Assembly (NCBI GenBank): GCA_003225595.1
Contig: QIAR01000259.1
Location: 3,173 to 8,282 of the forward strand
DNA from: Acidobacteriota bacterium
Lineage (GTDB): Bacteria > Acidobacteriota > Terriglobia > Terriglobales > Acidobacteriaceae
Direction of reading: 5' to 3'
Length of the DNA: 5,110 nt
The translations under genes were made by a program, and so were the position numbers. Below, one piece after another: positions 1 to 4,513 of this stretch (within the stretch, counting starts at the first letter, position 1; the number at the start of each line of letters is the position of its first letter). The notes under the pieces were generated by a model. That model ran no database searches and was not told the DNA's origin. It saw only the letters and a list, made by a program, of their open reading frames with translations.

Positions 1-681
1 GGCCTTCAGCTTCTCGAGTAATTTCCGGTCGCACTGCACTAGATCATCGGGCCTGTTCAAGTCTTTGGAGAGTCGGAATGCGCGGCTGAAATCAACCCTG
101 TAAATTTTCCAGTCTGGACCAATAAGCACATTAGTGAGGTTGGCATCGGTGTCGGCCACCAGTTGGTCGAAGACTCGAACTCTATACATTTGTTTGTTCC
201 AGGCGTCTGCGTCGGGCGCTTGTACTTTCCGCTTGTGGCGCTCCTCTTCATCCATCTGCACTGGCAACCACCAGCTGAGCGAACCTGAATTACCTCGCCA
301 TTTGCGCTCGACATATACCGGCATCATATCTTCGATCCCAAGCAGCTCGGCCAATACATAGGCAGCGATGTTGAACTTGTACGAGTCTACAAAGTTCAGT
401 TCGGTGCGGCCGCTGGAAAATTGCGACGAAGTCTTGTGTTCATCAACAGCCTGGAAAGAGCCATCGTGTGTCACTGTGCCATCGCTCAGCGTGAGCCTCC
501 AGGGACTAGTGATGCCTTTGCCGGACTGCTTGCTCTTGACCACTTTGGCGGTGAGAAGGAATTGCTTAATTTGTTCGTTGGTAAGGGTTGACTCGTCTGC
601 CGCACTGACTGAGCGCGGGCAGATCAGAGCAACGATTGCGATTACAAGCAAGCTTATGCGTTGCGAACGAAGTACAGACAT
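1..681 (-). CDS. Secreted atypical kinase-like protein (HipA/FAM20/PI3K-like), 3' end missing
   Basis: The frame is open from the ATG at 679-681 to the window edge (227 codons, no stop), so the C-terminus is missing. GGAGG at 686-690 lies 4 nt before the ATG. Residues 1-27 form a signal peptide (hydrophobic SLLVIAIVALI, cleavage near SVSA/AD), so the protein should act outside the cytoplasm. Residues 49-68 contain a glycine-rich stretch (SGKGITSPWRLTLSDG), followed by HDGSFQAVDEHK. Residues 168-202 carry VFDQL, then D179-A-N-L-T-N184, then WKIYRVD197FSRAF. The D-x4-N spacing followed by an aspartate before F resembles the catalytic Asp, metal-binding Asn and metal-binding Asp of HipA and FAM20 kinases. 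The usual N-lobe lysine is not obvious: Q77 sits in the F-K-like position and K83 is nearby. The overall pattern matches acidobacterial hypothetical proteins I recall. The kinase fold is an inference and the substrate is unknown. No neighbour shares its transcript inside the window. Confidence 0.82.
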   Translation of the reverse strand, partial: MSVLRSQRISLLVIAIVALICPRSVSAADESTLTNEQIKQFLLTAKVVKSKQSGKGITSPWRLTLSDGTVTHDGSFQAVDEHKTSSQFSSGRTELNFVDSYKFNIAAYVLAELLGIEDMMPVYVERKWRGNSGSLSWWLPVQMDEEERHKRKVQAPDADAWNKQMYRVRVFDQLVADTDANLTNVLIGPDWKIYRVDFSRAFRLSKDLNRPDDLVQCDRKLLEKLKA

Positions 682-685
682 GGGG

Positions 686-690
686 CCTCC
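686..690 (-). promoter_or_regulatory. Ribosome binding site of the kinase-like gene
   Basis: GGAGG on the minus strand, followed by CCCC and the ATG at 681. It supports this start over later in-frame codons and leaves the signal peptide intact. Confidence 0.6.
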
Positions 691-691
691 C

Positions 692-712
692 TAGATTGTG
701 GCGACAAATCTA
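692..712. promoter_or_regulatory. Dyad TAGATT-N9-AATCTA overlapping the candidate -10
   Basis: This is a perfect 6-bp inverted repeat with a 9-nt spacer. One arm coincides with the proposed -10 hexamer and the other falls near the predicted transcription start, just before the ribosome binding site. The position suits a repressor operator. Short arms like these can occur by chance. Confidence 0.28.
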
Positions 713-736
713 CCCCCGCCAGGCTCATTTTGGCAA
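707..736 (-). promoter_or_regulatory. Candidate sigma70-type promoter of the kinase-like gene
   Basis: On the minus strand TTGCCA (731-736, 5 of 6 to the -35 consensus) is separated by 18 nt from TAGATT (707-712, 4 of 6 to the -10 consensus). Transcription would start about 18-20 nt before the ATG. This is pattern matching only; acidobacterial promoters are not well defined. Confidence 0.38.
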
Positions 737-758
737 CTGCGAATCTTCCAGGTGTCGG

Positions 759-801
759 TAGCACATGATATGTCCGGTCGAGATAGCACGTGAAGTGTCC
801 G
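759..801 (+). repeat. Two 18-bp direct repeats at the IS end
   Basis: TAGCACATGATATGTCCG at 759-776 and TAGCACGTGAAGTGTCCG at 784-801 match at 15 of 18 positions with a 25-bp period. Tandem copies close to an IS terminus are typical transposase binding sites. Confidence 0.55.
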
Positions 802-835
802 CTTTTCGGATGCTGAGAAAGAGAACAGGCTTTGC

Positions 836-940
836 ATGTTCTCTCACTCGAAGGCCGCCATGGAGCGGGCGATGAAAGTTCAGGAAGCGATTTTGCGGGC
901 GATGGCGAAGTGCATCACCTCGTTGCAAGCGGCGGAATCG
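836..940 (+). pseudogene. Transposase N-terminal fragment (ISNCY-like)
   Basis: Reading from the ATG at 836, the first ~34 codons contain AMKVQEAILRAMAKCIT and then LQAAE. This closely follows the N-terminal helix-turn-helix region of ISNCY-type transposases (recalled as AMKVQEVILRAMAKKIT followed by WWQAAE). After QAAE the expected helix-turn-helix continuation (ISDRxxRR) is missing and the sequence becomes unrelated. Full-length relatives run to several hundred residues; here the open frame ends at 1033 with no further similarity. C and S replace the usual K and W residues (AKC, TSLQ), which suggests the fragment is drifting. It is non-functional. Confidence 0.55.
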
Positions 941-1109
941 GCAAAGTGCTGGTATCGAGAGAAAAGTGCTGTGTTCCAAAAACGGAACAGATCGCGGTCG
1001 ACCATGTTCCTAAGTGAAGCAGTTCCAAGCTGATGCGTAAAGACGAGTTCCAGTGCGAATATTGATGGGGCTCAGTCAAGCTTGGTGCGGCTCTCTGGCA
1101 GATTCCGCC

Positions 1110-1892
1110 CTAATACACGGTGACGAAGAAGTAAGCAGTCATCGCAAACCCGACGGCGATCACTACGTATCGTACCTTCTTGGGATCGGCCCTTTGTGAG
1201 TAATGGGCGCCGAACCAGCCGCCCACCAACGCGCCCACGATCATGACCGCGCACTGCGGCCAGAACACCGCGCGAGCCAGGATAAACGCCAGCACGGCCA
1301 CGCCGTTAATCACGCTACCCAGCATCGTCCTGAGCGCATTCATGGCATGGATGTCGCGCATGCCTATCGCTGCTAGCATCCCCAGAGTCATGATTCCGAT
1401 TCCACCACCGAAGTAGCCGCCATAGACTCCGACGAGCAACTCAAGGAACGAAAGCAGAGTGATTGCCTGCCAGGAGATGTGCGCCAGCTCGCTAGTGGCG
1501 ACAGACTTCCCGCCAATCGCCCGGATCCTATTGCCAAAGATGAACAGCAGGGTGGCGCCTAGCAAGAGCCACGGGACGAGGTGCAGGAATGTGTGTTGCG
1601 GGGTTTTGAGGAGCAGCAGGGCGCCGGCCAGTCCGCCGATGATGCTAGTGACCAGCAGCGGCAGGAATAGGCGCCGCGGCACGTTTAGTTGGTGAAGATA
1701 GGCGCCTCCGCTGGCAGTCAAGCCGGTCCATAGCGCGACCGTGTTGGTCGCGTTCGCCTGGACCGGCGGCACACCTGTGAACAGTAGCGCCGGAAATGAG
1801 ATGAAGCTGCCGCCGCCCGCCACCGCGTTCAGCGTCCCACCGATCACTGCGGTGACAAACAGGAAGATGGCCTGGCTTAAATGCAAACTCAA
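1110..1892 (-). CDS. TSUP family (TauE/SafE, DUF81) membrane transporter
   Basis: The product is a complete 260-aa polytopic inner-membrane protein, a normal length for the sulfite exporter TauE/SafE family (PF01925). It has the family's two-fold inverted repeat. The first half carries IGGTLNAVAGGGSFISFPAL (residues 17-36) and then VPPVQANATNTVAL (41-54). The second half carries GVYGGYFGGGIGIMTLGML (155-172) and MNALR (184-188). About seven to eight hydrophobic helices alternate with short loops. Members export or import small organic or sulfur anions such as sulfite, sulfoacetate or taurine-derived products; the substrate cannot be read from this sequence and no sulfur genes are adjacent. 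The start is TTG at 1890-1892. An in-frame stop lies at 1947-1949 and no ATG or GTG occurs between, so the choice is this TTG or the TTG two codons later. No clear Shine-Dalgarno precedes either. The stop is TAG. Confidence 0.92.
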   Translation of the reverse strand: MSLHLSQAIFLFVTAVIGGTLNAVAGGGSFISFPALLFTGVPPVQANATNTVALWTGLTASGGAYLHQLNVPRRLFLPLLVTSIIGGLAGALLLLKTPQHTFLHLVPWLLLGATLLFIFGNRIRAIGGKSVATSELAHISWQAITLLSFLELLVGVYGGYFGGGIGIMTLGMLAAIGMRDIHAMNALRTMLGSVINGVAVLAFILARAVFWPQCAVMIVGALVGGWFGAHYSQRADPKKVRYVVIAVGFAMTAYFFVTVY

Positions 1893-1994
1893 GATGTACC
1901 ACGGAGAACTCTGCCCCGTCTTGGTTTTTGTGCGACCGGTCCGCCGTCATGGGATAGACGTTCAGCTTTTTGATTGCCTTTCGCATTTTCTGAC

Positions 1995-2025
1995 TTAGGA
2001 ACGCTGCTGCCGTTCAACCACGTTG
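1995..2025 (-). pseudogene. Short relic of a FecR-like gene (TWLNGSSVPK)
   Basis: These 31 bp match 3942-3972, inside the intact FecR-like gene at 3431-4081, at 26 of 31 positions on the same strand. In the same reading frame they encode TWLNGSSVPK, against TWLNGSSIPN in the intact gene. Flanking sequence on either side shows no further similarity. I infer a fragment left from a deleted or decayed paralogue, because the motif is typical of the N-terminal part of this acidobacterial family. Coincidence is unlikely but not excluded. Confidence 0.45.
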
Positions 2026-2151
2026 CTGGAGAAGATTGCAGCGACCCCTGGGTGAGCCGCAACCAGGCTTTCTGAAAGATGAGTCTTTGCGCGGTAAGCT
2101 GGCACAAAGCTCCAGTATCACAAAACCCCGTAAAATACAGCGCCGAATTAT

Positions 2152-2177
2152 TTCTGTTTCATTTTCCGAAAACAGAA
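2152..2177. repeat. 8-bp inverted repeat upstream of the peptide gene
   Basis: TTCTGTTT (2152-2159) and AAACAGAA (2170-2177) are perfectly complementary with a 10-nt spacer. The element lies about 85-110 nt before the TTG start of the peptide gene. It is AT-rich and could be an operator or a leader hairpin; no known regulator motif is recognised. Confidence 0.3.
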
Positions 2178-2249
2178 CAAAATCCAAGTTCTTCCTTCTT
2201 TGGCCACCCACTGCGGCTAGTTTTCCCAACGCATACCAATTCTCGCCGC

Positions 2250-2255
2250 AGGAGG
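2250..2255 (+). promoter_or_regulatory. Strong ribosome binding site fixing a TTG start
   Basis: A perfect AGGAGG lies 6 nt before TTG at 2262. It is the best Shine-Dalgarno in the window and decides the start of the small peptide gene over the upstream in-frame ATG at 2079. Confidence 0.8.
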
Positions 2256-2261
2256 ATCACT

Positions 2262-2393
2262 TTGAAAAAACTGCTTCAAATTCTAGCGCTTCTCGCAGTT
2301 CTAACCAGCACTTTGTCAGCTACTCGCGCATGGGCAGATGGTCCCCAACCCTGGCCCAAGCTGTTGACCTGTGCGCCTTCTGGGTGCCAGTGA
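2262..2393 (+). CDS. Small secreted two-cysteine peptide (43 aa precursor)
   Basis: The gene encodes a 43-aa precursor starting at TTG behind a perfect AGGAGG with 6-nt spacing. Residues 1-25 form a textbook signal peptide: MKK, a hydrophobic core LLQILALLAVL, and an AWA cleavage site. The predicted mature product is 18 residues, DGPQPWPKLLTCAPSGCQ. It is rich in proline, has one Trp and a C-terminal CAPSGC that could form a small disulfide loop. The in-frame ATG at 2079 would give 104 residues but bury the signal peptide in the middle, so it is rejected. The gene is too short for a family assignment. It is followed after 63 nt by a seven-helix membrane protein on the same strand with no clear terminator between, so co-transcription is likely. 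A role as a secreted signal or partner for that protein is inference. Alternatives are a short envelope-associated peptide, a toxin-like peptide, or a leader peptide whose translation matters more than its product. Confidence 0.72.
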   Translation: MKKLLQILALLAVLTSTLSATRAWADGPQPWPKLLTCAPSGCQ

Positions 2394-2413
2394 CTGTTCT
2401 TGGCAACACTTGT

Positions 2414-2456
2414 GGGCTGACCGCCAAAGCTGCTATCCTTCGGCGGTCAGTCCGCC
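2414..2456 (+). promoter_or_regulatory. Alternative hairpins covering the start of the seven-helix gene
   Basis: GGGCTGACCGCC (2414-2425) pairs with GGCGGTCAGTCC (2442-2453) as a 12-bp stem with one G-U pair and a 16-nt loop. The GGCGG in the 3' arm (2442-2446) can also pair with CCGCC (2452-2456) in a 5-bp stem with a 5-nt loop that ends right at the ATG (2457). The two structures are mutually exclusive. GGCGG is also the only Shine-Dalgarno-like sequence near the ATG, so either fold would hide it. No U-run follows the long stem, so it is not a standard intrinsic terminator. A translational switch or RNA processing signal is likely. Confidence 0.5.
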
Positions 2457-3203
2457 ATGTTACGCATTTTGGGATATGCGCTTTGGCTCGTCGCCTCGGG
2501 ATTACAGAGTGCAATCGGGTTCCGGATGTGGACCCGACGACTCTATCGTGACTACCCGCTGTTCTTCACGTATACCATCAATCAGCTGGTAAGGTCTCTG
2601 GTTCTCTTCTATTTCTATCGCTTGGGCATTCGCGATGTGTATCGTGACGCCTATGCCGGTTGGGAAGCACTGGACGCAGTCCTCAAGTTTGGAGTGATCT
2701 GCGAGCTTTTCGCCCACGTGTTCAGGCGATATGCGGGGATCAAGGAAGTGGGATCCATCCTCCTGCGCTGGGCCAGCGTGATCCTCCTGCTGATTGCCGT
2801 AATTGTGGCGGTTTCCACCTCTGGGTCTGATTCTGACAGGTTCCTCGCGGGATTGTTTGCCATGGAGCGCAGCGTCGAGCTCGTGCAAGGCGGATTGCTG
2901 TTCCTTCTGTTTGTCTTGTCCTCATGCCTGGGGCTGCAATGGGAGCAGCCTACGTTGGGCATTGGCTTGGGGTTTGGTGCCGTTACCAGCGTCAATCTCG
3001 CTGCCTTCACCCTGCGGGCTCAGTTGGGTATGGCTAGCGATGACATCCTCTCCCTGATCTCAAGCGCAGGGTACGACTGCGCTGTCCTCGTCTGGCTGGT
3101 CGCCTTGTACGCACGGAAACCAGTTCATCAGTTTAATCAGCACATACCGAGCTGGGACGTGGAATCCTGGAACCGGGCCCTTCTGGAGCTGTTGCGACGG
3201 TAA
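2457..3203 (+). CDS. Seven-helix integral membrane protein of unknown function
   Basis: The 248-aa product has seven hydrophobic segments, near residues 3-22, 34-54, 68-89, 101-120, 138-160, 166-187 and 202-219. A cytosolic-looking tail of about 29 residues follows, ending WDVESWNRALLELLRR. I recall similar proteins in acidobacteria (YP-F-F-Y-T start of helix 2, a C-terminal WN-ALLELL motif) but know of no characterised member. Helices 3-4 contain a polar patch: CELFAHVFRRYAG around E83, H87, R90 and R91. No enzyme, transporter or kinase motif is visible. An in-frame stop lies at 2418-2420, and ATG 2457 is the only standard start that keeps helix 1. The ATG lacks a good Shine-Dalgarno and sits directly behind the hairpin at 2414-2456, so translation may be regulated or coupled to the upstream peptide gene. 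A sensor or receptor for that peptide, or a peptide export or maturation factor, are possibilities inferred only from linkage. Confidence 0.85.
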   Translation: MLRILGYALWLVASGLQSAIGFRMWTRRLYRDYPLFFTYTINQLVRSLVLFYFYRLGIRDVYRDAYAGWEALDAVLKFGVICELFAHVFRRYAGIKEVGSILLRWASVILLLIAVIVAVSTSGSDSDRFLAGLFAMERSVELVQGGLLFLLFVLSSCLGLQWEQPTLGIGLGFGAVTSVNLAAFTLRAQLGMASDDILSLISSAGYDCAVLVWLVALYARKPVHQFNQHIPSWDVESWNRALLELLRR

Positions 3204-3238
3204 GCATTTACTTATCGTCCGGCCCGAGTCAGCCGTAC

Positions 3239-3271
3239 CTTGCAGGCTTTCTAGCCTCACTGCCAAGTTTT
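3239..3271 (+). terminator. Imperfect intrinsic terminator after the seven-helix gene
   Basis: AGGCT-TTCT-AGCCT (3244-3257) forms a tight hairpin. CTTGC (3239-3243) can pair with GC-CAAG (3262-3267), across an internal CACT bulge and a bulged C. TTTT follows directly at 3268-3271. It lies 36 nt past the stop codon. The stem is broken and the T-run short, so efficiency is uncertain. Confidence 0.4.
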
Positions 3272-3430
3272 CCAGTAAATGGAGGGAAACGGCCGAGCGC
3301 TGGCAAGAGACGTCAGTCCGGGAAATTAAGTTAGTTTGGCTGTCCTGCCCGGTGTTTTCTCCCGAAAGAGTTCGAGATTTGTTGCCGACACGGGAATCAC
3401 AAGCGGTCGAGTCTTCCCAAAAATTACGTG

Positions 3431-4081
3431 CTAAGGGGTATCGGGACTCGCCGATGTACTTCGGGTTAGCACCCAGATCGCCAGTCCGCCTACGACACCC
3501 GTTCCCACCAGGATCGCAGCGCGTGAATCGAGAATACCTCCCTGTGCCGCCGGCGCGGCACCACTCGATTTCTTTTTCTCCTTGCGTGTCTCAGGGCTTT
3601 CGCGAGTGCCTTCCTGCCCTTGCGGCAACGTGGTCGTTCCTGTGTCATCGCTGATCATCACGTCACCTTTTCGAGCCGCGATTTGCACCTTGCCGTTCGA
3701 ATCAGACACCTCGAAGTCCGTCCAAACGTTTGAAGCAGGACTCACGGTTACCTCACCAGCGCGTATCGACATTGCTCTCGATGTCGCGACTCTTACTGCT
3801 CCGCGCTCCAATTTCAAAGCATTATTTCCGAACTGAAGCAGGGAATCAGGCGACACTGTAACTAATAGCCCAGCGGCACTGATATTCCCAATCGAGTCGG
3901 CTTTGGTCTGTACCAGATCGCCTGGAAAGATCGCGGAGGAATTAGGGATGCTGCTGCCGTTCAGCCAAGTCGTTCCATTCGTGTGGAGCATGGCCGCACC
4001 TAGTTCAGCCGCAACCAAACTTGTAGGCAAAATGAGCATCATGATGCAGCTTGAAATTCTCAGGAATAGGGGCGTTCGCAT
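3431..4081 (-). CDS. Exported FecR-like protein with C-terminal membrane anchor
   Basis: The product is 216 aa, starting at the ATG at 4079-4081. CTGGAG (4091-4096) provides a ribosome binding site 9 nt upstream; an AAGGA directly touching the ATG is too close to serve. Residues 1-25 are a signal peptide (SLVAA/E). Residues 29-95 carry AAMLHTNGTTWLNGSSIPNS, IFPGDLVQT and SLLQFGNNALKLERGAV, the beta-rich pattern of FecR-like domains (PF04773-type). Residues 120-160 continue it with WTDFEVSDSNGKVQIAARKG and LPQGQE. A charged, Lys-rich linker (161-173: ESPETRKEKKKSS) leads to a hydrophobic helix (188-205) and a short SASPDTP tail, so the domain should face the periplasm, anchored by its C-terminus. 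Classical FecR is a TonB-linked anti-sigma regulator. No sigma factor or TonB receptor is nearby and there is no N-terminal anti-sigma domain, so a regulatory role is not supported. A structural or polymer-binding role is as likely. Confidence 0.83.
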   Translation of the reverse strand: MRTPLFLRISSCIMMLILPTSLVAAELGAAMLHTNGTTWLNGSSIPNSSAIFPGDLVQTKADSIGNISAAGLLVTVSPDSLLQFGNNALKLERGAVRVATSRAMSIRAGEVTVSPASNVWTDFEVSDSNGKVQIAARKGDVMISDDTGTTTLPQGQEGTRESPETRKEKKKSSGAAPAAQGGILDSRAAILVGTGVVGGLAIWVLTRSTSASPDTP

Positions 4082-4408
4082 TCCTTAATACTCCAGCGAA
4101 AGTAGGTTTGGGGACGATCCTAGCCCGTAATGTGTCGTTCGTCTATTGCTTTGTGGTTGGTTTGTTGCATTTCTTGATACTTCATGGTCACGTTTTCCTC
4201 GGAATTCGTTCACTTCACGGACAGACTCCAGTCACCGATCACTGCCACTATTCGGCGGTAAATTCCGGCCGACACGTGAAGGTGTTGCATAACTAGGTGC
4301 TCCTGTTTGCTTTTGGGAAAAAGCTGAGGAAATCCACAGTCTTTTAATGCAACGATGTCGAAACTGATTCGCAGTTTGCTAGGATGCTATCTTCCTTGAA
4401 AACCGACT

Positions 4409-4439
4409 CTCGGGGCATGCACGGGTTCAATATCCCGAG
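4409..4439 (+). repeat. Inverted repeat CTCGGG/CCCGAG in the leader of the right-edge gene
   Basis: The arms are perfect at 6 bp, at 4409-4414 and 4434-4439, with a 19-nt loop, about 75 nt before the GTG start. The loop and 3' arm look superficially like a tRNA T-arm, but no tRNA can be folded around it. It could be a leader hairpin; it has no T-run. Confidence 0.25.
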
Positions 4440-4500
4440 TGTGGAACCAAACCGCACGGAATGGCTTGCTCCCCCATGCCAGTCCCAAGACGAGGTGTGT

Positions 4501-4507
4501 AGGAGAG
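4501..4507 (+). promoter_or_regulatory. Ribosome binding site fixing a GTG start
   Basis: AGGAGAG ends 6 nt before GTG 4514 (GGAG to GTG spacing is 8 nt). It supports this non-ATG start. The upstream ATGs at 4461 and 4476 are out of frame. Confidence 0.65.
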
Positions 4508-4513
4508 ACATCT

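Larger units (their letters stand above)
757..940 (+). mobile_element. Decayed left end of an ISNCY-like insertion sequence
   Basis: The segment has the layout expected of an IS left end. Two copies of an 18-bp direct repeat (759-776 and 784-801) carry the tGTCCG core that I associate with the ends of this acidobacterial IS group. They are followed about 35 nt later by the start of a transposase reading inwards. The rest of the transposase and the right end are absent, so this is a one-ended relic that cannot move by itself. The right boundary is approximate, set where similarity to the transposase stops (after QAAE). The family assignment is from memory of the transposase N-terminus. Confidence 0.52.
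682..1109. other. Intergenic region with IS remnant, no intact gene
   Basis: The 428 bases between the kinase-like gene and the end of the TSUP gene hold the candidate promoter and dyad (692-736), IS end repeats (759-801) and the transposase fragment (836 to about 940). A small perfect inverted repeat, TGTTCC-N6-GGAACA, lies at 972-989. I see no coding signal between about 940 and 1109. No terminator for the leftward TSUP gene is evident. Confidence 0.6.
1893..2261. other. Divergent intergenic region with FecR-like relic and inverted repeat
   Basis: These 369 bases separate the leftward TSUP gene from the rightward peptide gene and should carry both promoters. They contain a 31-bp match to the downstream FecR-like gene (1995-2025), an 8-bp inverted repeat (2152-2177) and the peptide gene's ribosome binding site (2250-2255). 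TAAAAT at 2131-2136 could be a -10 for the peptide gene, but no acceptable -35 sits 16-18 nt upstream, so I do not call a promoter. The open frames crossing this region lack ribosome binding sites and recognisable products. Confidence 0.55.
4082..4513. other. Divergent intergenic region between two envelope protein genes
   Basis: These 432 bases must hold the promoters of the leftward FecR-like gene and the rightward partial gene. Visible items are the leftward ribosome binding site (4091-4096), a 6-bp inverted repeat CTCGGG/CCCGAG (4409-4414 and 4434-4439, 19-nt loop) and the rightward AGGAGAG site (4501-4507). No promoter pair with acceptable hexamers and spacing stands out on either strand. 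The long minus-strand open frame that covers part of it and continues to 4997 is a shadow of the rightward gene. Confidence 0.55.

Noticed and set aside
134..694. Plus-strand open frames opposite the kinase-like gene
   Set aside because: The minus frame is open to the edge with a signal peptide, a ribosome binding site and active-site motifs. The plus frames show none of these.
1645..1986. 113-codon minus-strand frame overlapping the 5' part of the TSUP gene
   Set aside because: It is out of frame with the conserved TSUP sequence, has no ribosome binding site, and its translation becomes Arg/Gly-rich shadow inside the TSUP gene.
2079..2393. 104-aa version of the small peptide starting at ATG 2079
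   Set aside because: It would bury a perfect signal peptide at residues 62-86. The AGGAGG plus TTG at 2262 explains the start better.
2036..2551. 171-codon plus-strand open frame across the intergenic region and the peptide gene
   Set aside because: It has no ribosome binding site, runs out of frame through both the peptide and the membrane protein start, and its translation matches no family style.
2502..3010. Minus-strand open frames opposite the seven-helix gene
   Set aside because: They are antisense shadows. The plus frame has a clear membrane-protein pattern and a family-like C-terminal tail.
3352..3654. 100-codon plus-strand frame at the end of the FecR-like gene
   Set aside because: It overlaps antisense the Lys-rich linker and anchor of the FecR-like protein and has no ribosome binding site or recognisable domain.
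4409..4455. tRNA-like T-arm (CGGGTTCAATATCCCG followed by a later ACCA)
   Set aside because: The T-stem is only 4 bp with an 8-nt loop. The nearest possible acceptor partner is about 120 nt away, and no D-arm or anticodon arm can be placed.
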